A DNA stretch of 64,000 nt from Caldifarciminota bacterium (GTDB lineage Bacteria; Hydrothermota; Tepidihabitantia; SM23-42): the NCBI GenBank assembly GCA_027026255.1, contig JALVOT010000006.1:62001-126000 (forward strand), read 5' to 3'. The notes under the pieces were generated by a model that was given only the letters and a program-made list of their open reading frames with translations, had not been told where the DNA came from and ran no database searches. This document shows positions 7,470-15,345 of the stretch, one piece after another. Position 1 is the stretch's first letter. Each line of letters opens with the position of its first letter. A program made the position numbers and the translations under genes.

Positions 7470-7485
7470 GATACCAATAGGTATC
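7470..7485. promoter_or_regulatory. Palindromic operator GATACC-N4-GGTATC
   Basis: A perfect inverted repeat with 6-bp arms and 4-bp spacing, ending 7 bp upstream of the -35 of the XRE gene. This is the size and position expected for binding of its dimeric HTH product. Part of the arm (GGTAT) recurs at 7451-7455 inside the promoter spacer. Confidence 0.6.
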
Positions 7486-7678
7486 GTAATATCGTAATAA
7501 GTCCTGTAATTTAAAGAGTTTTTAATGAACTACTAAAATTTTGAGCCGAAATTCCGTATATAGTGGTAAGGGAAAAATTTAGGGTGCGATGAGTGATACT
7601 TATAGGTAGCAGATTTTTATAAAAACCCATTAGGTTTTAAGGGCTTTTCTAAAGGCCTTATTCTAATTTAGGCTTTTT

Positions 7679-7763
7679 GCGTTAATTTAATTATAGAAAT
7701 GAGGTGAATCAGATGTATGGAGTTTGCATTTATCGGGAGATAGAAGCGTTAATTTAATTATAG
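7679..7763 (+). repeat. 18-bp direct repeat framing a short leader ORF
   Basis: GCGTTAATTTAATTATAG occurs at 7679-7696 and again at 7746-7763. Each copy is followed within a few bases by a G-rich ribosome-binding-site-like tract (GAGGTGAATCAG-ATG and GAGGTGAAT-ATG). The segment appears to be a small duplication carrying a second ribosome binding site and start codon. Confidence 0.7.
7713..7757 (+). CDS. Possible 14-aa leader peptide before the AAA+ gene
   Basis: ATG at 7713 follows GAGGTG with normal spacing and encodes MYGVCIYREIEALI, ending at TAA 7755-7757. That stop lies 5 bp before the AGGAGG of the ATPase gene. It may be an upstream ORF coupling translation to the downstream gene, or a by-product of the 18-bp duplication. 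No homology can be claimed. Confidence 0.3.
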   Translation: MYGVCIYREIEALI

Positions 7764-7772
7764 GAGGTGAAT

Positions 7773-8909
7773 ATGAAATTTAGAAAGAACAAAGAAAAGA
7801 AATTATGGCTACCACCGAGGGTAGAATCTACTCCGGCAAGCTATCTCTTGTCTATGCCGCAATATTCACCCCGGGAAATCAATGAAAAACTGAGCGAGCT
7901 GGGCTACTTTGGTCAGGAGCAGGCACGTCGCGCTGTTTGTCTATGTGCATATCAGCACATAAAGCGTTTGCAAAGAATATATCTGGACAAAATACCTGAG
8001 TATACGCTTCCGAAACGCACCAATATGTTGTTAATGGGACCAACCGGGTGTGGTAAGACTTATCTTATTGAACTTCTGTTTGGGAAGATACTGAGGATTC
8101 CTTATGTAATTGTAGAGATGACCAGGTTCACAGAAGTCGGGTATGTTGGTGATAATGTAGATAATATTATCAATCAGTTGATTGATGGGGCACACGGATG
8201 CGTTGACATTGCTGAGTGTGGAGTCGCTGTTCTTGATGAGTTTGACAAGATAGCAGCGGGTAGTGGTAATATCCGGTTTGGTGGTGGTTCATTTAAAAAT
8301 GTTTCGGGTAGGGGTGTACAGCGCGAACTTTTGAAGATGCTTGAAGGTGCGGATATTTGTGTATCCCCTGAATATTTCTTGAGATTCAGTAATACACGGA
8401 ATATGATATCTACGCGCAATATCACTTTTATTGCAATGGGTGCTTTTAGCGGTTTCCAGGAAGATGGATTTGGCATTAAGAATGTGGGTTTTAACCGGCA
8501 AATCAAAAACCAACACCGGATTGCATATAGGTTGAACAAAAATAATACTGATGATTTAATGAATTTCTACTCATACGGATTCCTACCAGAATTGATTGCA
8601 CGGTTCACACATATTGTTCCTTTACAACCCTTAGATGCAAAAACGCTTATGATGATTCTAAACAAAAAAATAAAGGATTACCAGAATGAATTCAGGTATG
8701 AAGGATTTAATCTTGAGATTGATATGAGTGTGCGTAAGACAATTGTTGAGGCAGCACTTATGCGTCAAACCGGGGCGCGCGGTCTTGATAACTCACTTGT
8801 TCAACACCTGCAGAATATCGGTTTTGAATATTTCGGCCGGCATAAAACCGGAAGGGTATTGTTGAAAATCAGAAAAGGTAAGCTGCATACCCGGGTCAAG
8901 GTTTCTTGA
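7773..8909 (+). CDS. Orphan ClpX/HslU-like AAA+ ATPase
   Basis: A 378-aa hexameric unfoldase-type ATPase. Walker A is GPTGCGKT (89-96), Walker B VAVLDEFD (151-158), and the ClpX/HslU signature RFTEVGYVGDNVDNIINQLI lies between them. RGVQRELLKMLEG and the sensor-2 region GARGLDNSL follow. The N-terminal Zn domain of ClpX is missing and replaced by about 35 unrelated residues (KKLWLPPRVESTPASYLLSM). No ClpP or HslV gene is in the window, so it may be a stand-alone remodeller. ATG at 7773 is preferred to an in-frame GTG at 7767 because AGGAGG lies 5 nt before it. The gene is divergent from the XRE repressor and next to a YD-repeat-like gene. Confidence 0.85.
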   Translation: MKFRKNKEKKLWLPPRVESTPASYLLSMPQYSPREINEKLSELGYFGQEQARRAVCLCAYQHIKRLQRIYLDKIPEYTLPKRTNMLLMGPTGCGKTYLIELLFGKILRIPYVIVEMTRFTEVGYVGDNVDNIINQLIDGAHGCVDIAECGVAVLDEFDKIAAGSGNIRFGGGSFKNVSGRGVQRELLKMLEGADICVSPEYFLRFSNTRNMISTRNITFIAMGAFSGFQEDGFGIKNVGFNRQIKNQHRIAYRLNKNNTDDLMNFYSYGFLPELIARFTHIVPLQPLDAKTLMMILNKKIKDYQNEFRYEGFNLEIDMSVRKTIVEAALMRQTGARGLDNSLVQHLQNIGFEYFGRHKTGRVLLKIRKGKLHTRVKVS

Positions 8910-9017
8910 TGAAGTGATGAGTCTGATGTTAAATATTTTGGATTGCCGGGTGCGGTTCTTGGATTTAAAGATAAAAATAATGGCTATTTAATTGGGCCAG
9001 AAATAAGGAGGTTAATC

Positions 9018-9869
9018 ATGGAAAGGATTAAGAAAAAAACCATCTATTTTTATAGGTTTTATTTTTTGAAGGATAAAGGTAAGTATAAAAAGAAGTTAGA
9101 TTGTAAATTTGTCTATTTCTATGATCGGCAGGGCAGAAGCTCTAAAACCCTATATTTCGATATATACGGCAAAAAAAAATTGATGCTGGCGCTTACTGAA
9201 ATATTCAAATACAATGCAAAGGGTCAACTTGTAGCTCGAGAATATTATGCTGCGAAAGGCTGGTTAAAGGAAAGGGTTGTGTATAAGTATAACCAGGTAG
9301 ATAACACAAAGCAGATCGAATCTGTGCGATATGATTACTGGGGTAGGGTAAAGAATAAATTCAGAGGCTTGTTGCGATACGATAAATCGGGAAATTTAAT
9401 CTGGGAAAGATGGACAAGACAGGGCACATACTATCTAACCACATACGAATATGATAAAAAAAACCGCTTAATAAAAAAGAAATACGAGACTCGATTGAAA
9501 GAGACCTGTTATGTTCATGAGTATAAATATCAGGGCGTACGCGTAATACAGATTGTCAGGAATGATAATGAATATATGTTTAGCAGGGAATCTTATATTG
9601 ATGTAGACGGCAGGGAGATAGAGGTGGAAAAACGGATTGGTGAAGGTAATCAAATTAAATCACTGAGGTGTCGATATAAAGAAAACAGGGTGACCTTTGA
9701 GATTCACAAAGAATTTAACTATGACGGCTCGTTACAAAGAATAGGTAAGGGAAGATACAATAAGTATGGACATATAATATATCAGGAAGAGATAAAATAC
9801 TACTGCGATTGCACCGGGGTTGAAATGTATCCGGGTTTATTAGGCACTTATGAGTATGAATATTATTAA
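9018..9869 (+). CDS. YD/RHS-repeat-like protein of unknown function
   Basis: A 283-aa protein, very rich in Tyr, Lys and Arg, with irregular repeats of the type YDxxGxLxxExxY (FYDRQGRSSKTLYFDIYG, KYNAKGQLVAREYY, RYDKSGNLIWERW, EYDKKNRLIKKKYE, NYDGSLQRIGKGRYNKYG). These resemble YD/RHS or MORN-type strands. No signal peptide, toxin tip or transmembrane segment is seen. ATG at 9018 follows AAGGAGG with 6-nt spacing. The in-frame stretch upstream to 8943 has no ribosome binding site. It lies 108 bp after the ClpX-like gene, so the two may form a module. I cannot assign a function. Confidence 0.65.
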   Translation: MERIKKKTIYFYRFYFLKDKGKYKKKLDCKFVYFYDRQGRSSKTLYFDIYGKKKLMLALTEIFKYNAKGQLVAREYYAAKGWLKERVVYKYNQVDNTKQIESVRYDYWGRVKNKFRGLLRYDKSGNLIWERWTRQGTYYLTTYEYDKKNRLIKKKYETRLKETCYVHEYKYQGVRVIQIVRNDNEYMFSRESYIDVDGREIEVEKRIGEGNQIKSLRCRYKENRVTFEIHKEFNYDGSLQRIGKGRYNKYGHIIYQEEIKYYCDCTGVEMYPGLLGTYEYEYY

Positions 9870-9879
9870 ATGTGCGCTC

Positions 9880-9926
9880 AAATCTTCGTATGTAAGTTGA
9901 TTTCCACTTCGTAAGTGGAAGGTGAT
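9880..9926. repeat. Dispersed hairpin repeat, copy 3
   Basis: AAATCTT (9880-9886), five bases, GTAAGTTGA, the perfect hairpin TTCCACTTCGTAAGTGGAA (9902-9920) and GGTGAT. It matches copy 1 except in the 5-nt variable part. It marks the left border of the zincin block. Confidence 0.85.
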
Positions 9927-10014
9927 TATTTGTATTTAAAAATATAGTCATCGTTTTGCGGATAAAAGAGGTTGTCGAAGGCAATTTGGGTGAAGCGCAG
10001 CTGGATGTTCCGTG

Positions 10015-10407
10015 TTATCGGATGTTTCGATGGTTTTTCAAAAAGGCTTTTGTTAGGTGCTCTACAGTAGATTCAAGTTTTTCCATATATTGTCCGTGTT
10101 TGCCTTTTAATTTTGTTTTGGAATTTTCCAAAGCCAGTTTCTCGCTAAAAATATCAAAGTCCCATAAAATAAGATGAACTAATTCATGAACTAAAACGCT
10201 TTCTTCGTTTCGAAATGGATTGTTGGTTAACAAAACAACCGCCTTCTTTTTTCTCGGAAAAACTTTAATATCACCGCTTTGCTTATAGTCTTTACGTTTA
10301 AATTCGACAATCCTGATGGATAGATCCCAATTATTTAACAAAAGTCTTTTCTGCCAGAATTTTAATAATGAATTCAGCTCTTTTATTGTAAGTCCTTTTT
10401 TGTTCAT
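10015..10407 (-). CDS. Small HExxH zincin-like metallopeptidase
   Basis: A 130-aa soluble protein with the zinc-protease motif SVLVHELVHLIL (HELVH) in the middle and ESTVEHLTKAFL downstream, where E or H could supply the third ligand. Size and motif recall the small zincins of phages and mobile elements (ImmA/IrrE- or SprT-like). Exact family membership is not clear. It is the only gene of a repeat-bounded block (9880-10660) and is read from the same promoter type as the cas10-like operon. Its substrate is unknown; a proteolytic switch or anti-toxin role is conceivable but unproven. Confidence 0.65.
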   Translation of the reverse strand: MNKKGLTIKELNSLLKFWQKRLLLNNWDLSIRIVEFKRKDYKQSGDIKVFPRKKKAVVLLTNNPFRNEESVLVHELVHLILWDFDIFSEKLALENSKTKLKGKHGQYMEKLESTVEHLTKAFLKNHRNIR

Positions 10408-10496
10408 TTTATTTTATGGTGAAATTTCCGATAATTCATAGATATACGAAATACTTCTATAATTATACATCCCTCTGGGTGGACTTCCCAATCTTC

Positions 10497-10517
10497 GATT
10501 CTGTCTCCAGTTTCGTG
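10497..10517 (-). promoter_or_regulatory. Shared 5' leader box, copy B
   Basis: A 21-nt sequence identical to 6207-6227, in the leader between the promoter and the zincin gene. The bases around it differ from copy A, which points to selection or recent copying of this box. Here a partly complementary tract (CTGTCTCC... versus GGCAGACAG at 10532-10540) follows and could form a hairpin. Confidence 0.7.
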
Positions 10518-10572
10518 CCTGCTTGTATTCTGGCAGACAGAGAAACTTTAAAAATTTTTCAATCATAGTATA

Positions 10573-10600
10573 AGTATACACACCCGCACTGTTTTGTCAA
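10573..10600 (-). promoter_or_regulatory. Promoter of the zincin gene, twin of the cas10 promoter
   Basis: TTGACA (RC of 10595-10600), a 16-bp spacer and TATACT (RC of 10573-10578). The 20 bp at 10560-10579 are identical to 6246-6265. The first start codon is about 165 nt downstream. Confidence 0.8.
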
Positions 10601-10615
10601 TGCCGACCTGGGCTT

Positions 10616-10660
10616 GAATTTTCGTAATATAAATGATTTCCACTTCGTAAGTGGAAGATG
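10616..10660. repeat. Dispersed hairpin repeat, copy 4 (diverged flanks)
   Basis: The perfect hairpin TTCCACTTCGTAAGTGGAA lies at 10638-10656. The flanks are related but diverged (GAATTTT for AAATCTT, ATAAATGAT for GTAAGTTGAT). It lies upstream of the zincin promoter, matching the place of copy 2 upstream of the cas10 promoter. Confidence 0.8.
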
Positions 10661-10757
10661 AATCCTTGGATTTTCATAAAAATCCCGTTTTTTTTCTGTA
10701 TACCACAAATCTCTCAGAAAATCAAGGCAAAAAGTGTAAAATCAGCGCAGGCCAGGG

Positions 10758-10785
10758 TTGACATATTAAAAAAATGGGATAAAAT
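10758..10785 (+). promoter_or_regulatory. Leaderless promoter of hutI
   Basis: TTGACA (10758-10763), a 16-bp spacer and TAAAAT (10780-10785), then AGAAGA and the ATG at 10792. There is no Shine-Dalgarno sequence. Confidence 0.8.
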
Positions 10786-10791
10786 AGAAGA

Positions 10792-11991
10792 ATGGCGATT
10801 TTGATTAATGAAGCCTCTCAGGTTCTGACAATGCGAAGGGGTTTAGGTATTATCAGAAATGGTTCAATTCTAATTGAGGATGGAATAATTAAAGAGGTCG
10901 GAAAGTTCAAGTCTAAACGAAGAAATGCCTCTTTAATCGACGCCCGCGGTTGTGTTGTATGCCCGGGATTTGTTGATTCACACACCCATCTCGTTTTTGC
11001 CGGTTACCGTGAAAAAGAGTTTGCTATGAGAATGGAAGGTCTGGATTATCAGACAATCGCCCGTCGGGGTGGAGGTATTACATATACGGTTAAACATACA
11101 AAGCGCGCAACCAGGAATCAGCTGCTTGAACTTGCTAAAAAAAGAATAAGCGATATGATTAAACACGGGACAACCACAGTGGAGATAAAGTCAGGATATG
11201 GAGTTTCCATGTCCGGTGAATTGAAGATGCTGCAGGTCATTAATGAACTTAAGAAGGTATCTAATCTGGATATTGCAGCAACACTTCTTATCCATATTCC
11301 TCCCGGGGATATGTCGCGTAGTGAATATCTTAAATATGTGCTTGAAGAGATTATTCCTGCGGTCGGTTCAAAGAAACTTGCCCAATTTTGTGATGTGTTC
11401 TGCGACCGTATTGCGTTTACAAGAAAAGAATCAGAGAAAATTTTATCCTGTGCAAAGCGATTTAAACTCAAATTGAAGATTCATGCGGATGAGTTGACCT
11501 ACAGCGGCGGGGCAAAATTGGCGGCAGGTTTGGGCGCTGTTTCTGCAGATCATCTGCTATATACAAAAGCTGAAGACTTTCAGGCAATGAAGAGTGCCCG
11601 GGTTGTTCCGACATTACTGCCTGGCACGACATTTTTTCTCCAACTGAATAAAAAACCGGATATCAATGCCCTGCGCCGAATAAACTTAGGTGCGGCGATT
11701 GCCTCGGATTATAATCCGGGTTCCTGTATGATTTATGCGATGCCCAAGATCATTTCCCTGGCCTGTCTGGTTTATCGAATGTCAGTGAAAGAGGCATTAC
11801 TCGGTGCGACAATATATGGTGCCCGTGCTCTGGCAATGGCCGACAGAATCGGGAGCATTGAGGTTGGTAAGCAGGCAGACCTTGTAATCCTGGGTGTTAA
11901 TAATTATCAGATGATTCCATATACCTTTGGTGAGGATATTGTAAGATATACTATAAAGAAAGGGAGAGTTATCTATGGAAAAAATAATTGA
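10792..11991 (+). CDS. hutI: Imidazolonepropionase
   Basis: Hydrolyses 4-imidazolone-5-propanoate to N-formimino-L-glutamate, the third step of histidine breakdown. It is a cytosolic amidohydrolase of 399 aa. Visible signatures are the metal site DSHTHLVFAG, the family block YREKEFAMRMEGLDYQTIAR with RRGGGITYTVKHT, the HADE region (IHADELTYSGG), and SDYNPGSC near the C-terminus. The start is fixed by the family N-terminus (ILINEASQVLTM) and by a -10 box only 6 nt upstream. Its stop overlaps ftcD by 17 nt. hutH and hutU are not in the window. Confidence 0.93.
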   Translation: MAILINEASQVLTMRRGLGIIRNGSILIEDGIIKEVGKFKSKRRNASLIDARGCVVCPGFVDSHTHLVFAGYREKEFAMRMEGLDYQTIARRGGGITYTVKHTKRATRNQLLELAKKRISDMIKHGTTTVEIKSGYGVSMSGELKMLQVINELKKVSNLDIAATLLIHIPPGDMSRSEYLKYVLEEIIPAVGSKKLAQFCDVFCDRIAFTRKESEKILSCAKRFKLKLKIHADELTYSGGAKLAAGLGAVSADHLLYTKAEDFQAMKSARVVPTLLPGTTFFLQLNKKPDINALRRINLGAAIASDYNPGSCMIYAMPKIISLACLVYRMSVKEALLGATIYGARALAMADRIGSIEVGKQADLVILGVNNYQMIPYTFGEDIVRYTIKKGRVIYGKNN

Positions 11992-13480
11992 GTGTATTCC
12001 AAATTTTAGTGAAGGAAGGGACAAAGAAAAGATTGAAAAGATTATTGCTGAAATAAAGAGTGCCGGGGTGGAATTGCTTGATCAGGAGATGGATTCAGAC
12101 CATAACCGTGCAGTAATCACATTTGTGGGCACCCCGGATGCAGTTTTAGAAGCAGCATTCAGAGGAACAAAAAAGGCTGCGGAGTTGATTGATTTGAATA
12201 AGCATAAAGGTGAACATCCGCGTATTGGTGCAACTGATGTCATTCCATTTGTTCCCATCAGTAATGCGACAACCTTGGAGTGTGTGGAACTGGCAAGACG
12301 TCTGGGCAAGAGGATTGCTGAAGAATTGAAGATTCCGGTCTATCTTTATGAGGCGGCAGCAACAAGGCCGGATCGACAAAATCTTGCAAATATTAGAAAG
12401 GGTGAATTTGAAGGCCTGAAGGAGGAGATCGAAACCAATCCTGATCGGCATCCGGATTTTGGTGAACCGAAGATTCATCCTACAGCCGGAGCAACGGTTG
12501 TGGGCGCAAGATTTCCCCTTGTCGCATATAATATAAATCTCAATACACCGGATGTCAGTATTGCCCAGAAGATCGCGCGGGTAATTCGCTTTGGCGGCGG
12601 TGGGTTCAGGTATTGTAAGGCATTGGGTTTTGAGTTGAAGAAAGAGGGTCTTGTCCAGGTGTCCATAAATATGACAAATTATACAAAGACTCCGCTTTAT
12701 CGTGTCTTTGAGGTGGTGCGGCGCGAGGCCCAGCGGTATGGAGTGAATATTAAGGAGTCTGAGATTGTTGGTCTGGTTCCAGAAAAGGCACTTATCGATG
12801 CTGCAATCTACTTTCTGCAACTTGACCGATTCAATGAAGAACAGATTTTAGAATACCGACTTCATGGAAAGGGCGGTAAGCAGTCATTAATGGATTTTCT
12901 CCATACCCTGGCATTAGCACGACCCACCCCGGGTGGGGGAAGTGTATCAGCACTGATGGCTGCCTTGGGCACCGCACTTTTGTCGATGGTTACCGGAATT
13001 ACTGTTAAGAAGACTAAAGATACAGAATTGAAATCATTCCATGGGTTTTTAAAGATTGAGACTTATGAATTCTACCGTGCGATTGATCAGGACCGTGATG
13101 CCTTTGACCAGGTGATGGCGGCATATAAACTGCCTGAGACCAATGATCAGGAAAAACAGAAAAAGAGAGATGAGATTCAAAGGGCGTTGCGTGATGCAAC
13201 AATGGTGCCGTTTGATATTTGTAAGAAGGTGTTACTGATCTATCCTTATGCCCGTAAATTAGCAGAAAAGGGTTTGAAAAGTGCACTGTCAGATGTCGGG
13301 GTTGCGCTGTCTGCTTTACACAGCGGATTTGCCGGTGCCCGGCTGAATGTCCTGATTAATCTCAAGTCAATAACCGACAAGGAATTTATCGAGCGGATTA
13401 CAGTTGAGCTTGGTTCCTTAGAGAAACAGGAACAGGAGCTATATAATGAAGCCGAGAAGATATTCTTGACAAATTTCTGA
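11975..13480 (+). CDS. ftcD: Glutamate formimidoyltransferase / formimidoyl-THF cyclodeaminase
   Basis: A bifunctional folate enzyme. The N-terminal transferase (residues 1 to about 300) moves the formimino group of formiminoglutamate to tetrahydrofolate; ECIPNFSEGRD and HPRIGATDVIPFVPI are its hallmarks. The C-terminal cyclodeaminase (from about 305; SLMDFLHTLALARPTPGGGSVSA) releases ammonia and gives 5,10-methenyl-THF. At 501 aa it has the full fused length of the animal-type enzyme and many bacterial homologues. It is directly coupled to hutI and uses the product of HutI. A GGGAG tract precedes ATG 11975. Confidence 0.92.
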   Translation: MEKIIECIPNFSEGRDKEKIEKIIAEIKSAGVELLDQEMDSDHNRAVITFVGTPDAVLEAAFRGTKKAAELIDLNKHKGEHPRIGATDVIPFVPISNATTLECVELARRLGKRIAEELKIPVYLYEAAATRPDRQNLANIRKGEFEGLKEEIETNPDRHPDFGEPKIHPTAGATVVGARFPLVAYNINLNTPDVSIAQKIARVIRFGGGGFRYCKALGFELKKEGLVQVSINMTNYTKTPLYRVFEVVRREAQRYGVNIKESEIVGLVPEKALIDAAIYFLQLDRFNEEQILEYRLHGKGGKQSLMDFLHTLALARPTPGGGSVSALMAALGTALLSMVTGITVKKTKDTELKSFHGFLKIETYEFYRAIDQDRDAFDQVMAAYKLPETNDQEKQKKRDEIQRALRDATMVPFDICKKVLLIYPYARKLAEKGLKSALSDVGVALSALHSGFAGARLNVLINLKSITDKEFIERITVELGSLEKQEQELYNEAEKIFLTNF

Positions 13481-13493
13481 AAACAGGTATAAT
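13466..13493 (+). promoter_or_regulatory. Promoter of the TPR/ATPase gene set
   Basis: TTGACA (13466-13471), a 16-bp spacer and TATAAT (13488-13493). It begins inside the last codons of ftcD. The ATG at 13507 is 13 nt downstream, so the leader is very short with little room for a Shine-Dalgarno site. Confidence 0.75.
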
Positions 13494-13506
13494 TTACAGG
13501 TAGGTT

Positions 13507-15330
13507 ATGATGGTAGCAATTGAAAAAGGGAGACAATTTATCCGGGAAGGTGAGTTCGAGAAGGCGCAGATTATCTTGAGGCGTGCTTTGAAGGAGAATC
13601 CTGAGCAACCAGAGGTTATGGAACTTTCCGGAGACCTCTCTGCCCGGGTGGGTAGAGTTGATGAGGCGATTGTGCGGTATGAGCAGGCGGTTGATGTTTA
13701 TAAACAGCAAAACCTCTTAGCCGATGCAATAATTTGTCTGGAAAAGATTATCCGTCTGAAGCCGACAAACAGTGGGCCGTTTTTTCAGCTTGCTGATACC
13801 TATCGCGATTATGGACTTTTGAATGAAGGGATCAACCGAATTCTGAAATTCTGTGTATGGACGCTTGAAAACAGAGATGAGGAGCAGTTTATTGAAGGCT
13901 TAAAAAAGATTTTAGAGTTACAGCCGGATAATTATCGTTTAAGACTTGCCTTTGTTAAAATCCTGTTTTCACTAAACCGAAATCAGGAGGCGGAAAAGGA
14001 ATTGCAAAGTTTGAAATCAATGGCGGTAGAATCGGGACAGGATGACATTGTTGAAGAGATTAATAAACTCCTGCCTCAGACCGATGGCGGTGAGGAACTT
14101 GACCCCAAGAGCCGGGTGGAATTGGGTAATCTTCTGTATGAGATCGGCTCCAAGGAAGAGGCGATTACTGAGTTTAAACAGGCAGTTGAAGATTTAATTG
14201 CAGCAGGCGAGACCGATGAGGCAGAAAAGATTTTAGAGCGAATCATTGAAATTGACCCTGACAACCAGGAGGCGATAAATAAACTTAATGAATTGAAACC
14301 CGGGGTGAAAAAGATTGAGAAAGCGGTTGAGGAAAAAGAAGGGGCAGAGGTTTCAGAAACCGAGGTTGAAAAAGAGCCGTCAGTAAATGAATCGGCATCA
14401 TTGGAAGCAGAGGTAAGACCTGCAGAACCGGCATCAGAGGAATCAGAAGAGGAGGAGGGTGAATCATTTGAGGATGTGAAAAAGGAGGTGGAAGATTTTA
14501 TCCCGGCTGATAAGGCGGCACAGGAGTTTGTGTTGGAAGAGAAAGAAGAAGAGAGGGAAGAAACTTCCCGGGTTGAAGCCCAGACTGCAGATATTAATCC
14601 TCCGCTGCAAGAGGCAGAGGTGCCTGCTGCTTCGGGTTTTGAACTTGCCGGGGTCTTTAATGATTTTCGCTCAGATATCGCCTGGACAGCTGATGACCCG
14701 GGGAAAAGGCTTGAGCTGGCGAAAAAGGCGTTTGATGCAGAGATTTTCGACCTTGCCCTGAAATTTGCTGAAAAGATAAGGGATGATAAATCAACCTGGC
14801 CAACATCCATAGAGATTACCTGTGCATCCCTGGTGAAATTGGGGCAATATAATGAGGTGATTAAAATCGCCGATTCTTCAGTATTTGAGGATATACCCGG
14901 GGATAAGAGTATTGAGCTGCGTTATATATTGGCTATGGCTTATGAAGGTATCGGTGATTTTGAAAATGCAATGCGCGAGATTGAGCACATAATGAAGATT
15001 AATCCTGATTATAAAGATATTAAAGAACATTATCGGTTAATGGGTGGAGAGATTGAGGTTGAGGTTTCCTTCGAAGAGAAGGTTGAAGAAGAAAAAGCGG
15101 TTGCAGAAGTGGAACCTGTTTCACAAATCCCGGAGCATAAACTTGGACCGGATATACCTCCTCCATCTGAGCCCAGCCCGGAATCCAGGGAAGAATCGCC
15201 ATTTGAATCATTCCCGGAACAGGGTTACCCATCGATAATCGAAGGTGAACCTGAGAAAAAGAAACCACCAGAGCTCATATCAGATAGACCTCCTGAAGAG
15301 AAGGAGGGTGAAAATATTACATTTCTTTAA
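13507..15330 (+). CDS. TPR-repeat protein with acidic linker
   Basis: A 607-aa soluble scaffold-type protein. Residues 1 to about 260 hold consecutive TPR units (REGEFEKAQIILRRALKENP, GRVDEAIVRYEQAVDVYK, GSKEEAITEFKQAVEDLI). A Glu-rich low-complexity linker (about 265-375) follows, then a second helical repeat block (about 380-510; KINPDYKDIKEHYRLMGGE) and an acidic Pro-rich tail. No signal peptide is seen. It pairs with an ExeA-like ATPase 15 bp downstream, and the same pair recurs immediately after (16167-18857), so both sets probably serve a common multiprotein machine such as pilus assembly, secretion or motility (inferred). Confidence 0.8.
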   Translation: MMVAIEKGRQFIREGEFEKAQIILRRALKENPEQPEVMELSGDLSARVGRVDEAIVRYEQAVDVYKQQNLLADAIICLEKIIRLKPTNSGPFFQLADTYRDYGLLNEGINRILKFCVWTLENRDEEQFIEGLKKILELQPDNYRLRLAFVKILFSLNRNQEAEKELQSLKSMAVESGQDDIVEEINKLLPQTDGGEELDPKSRVELGNLLYEIGSKEEAITEFKQAVEDLIAAGETDEAEKILERIIEIDPDNQEAINKLNELKPGVKKIEKAVEEKEGAEVSETEVEKEPSVNESASLEAEVRPAEPASEESEEEEGESFEDVKKEVEDFIPADKAAQEFVLEEKEEEREETSRVEAQTADINPPLQEAEVPAASGFELAGVFNDFRSDIAWTADDPGKRLELAKKAFDAEIFDLALKFAEKIRDDKSTWPTSIEITCASLVKLGQYNEVIKIADSSVFEDIPGDKSIELRYILAMAYEGIGDFENAMREIEHIMKINPDYKDIKEHYRLMGGEIEVEVSFEEKVEEEKAVAEVEPVSQIPEHKLGPDIPPPSEPSPESREESPFESFPEQGYPSIIEGEPEKKKPPELISDRPPEEKEGENITFL

Positions 15331-15345
15331 AGTAGGAGGATAGGT

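Noticed and set aside
63-10660. The four hairpin repeats as a CRISPR array or array remnant
   Set aside because: Copies are kilobases apart with genes between them; there is no regular 30-40 bp spacing. Isolated CRISPR-like repeats cannot be excluded, but no array is present.
9880-10660. Hairpin repeats as Xer dif/pdif sites
   Set aside because: ACTTCGTA looks a little like a XerC arm, but the other arm and the 6-bp centre do not match, and the element is a long perfect hairpin.
14076-14810. Long minus-strand Ser-rich ORFs inside the TPR genes (also 16631-17356)
   Set aside because: These are shadows of Glu-rich coding sequence on the plus strand; no promoter or ribosome site, and the real frames have clear domains.
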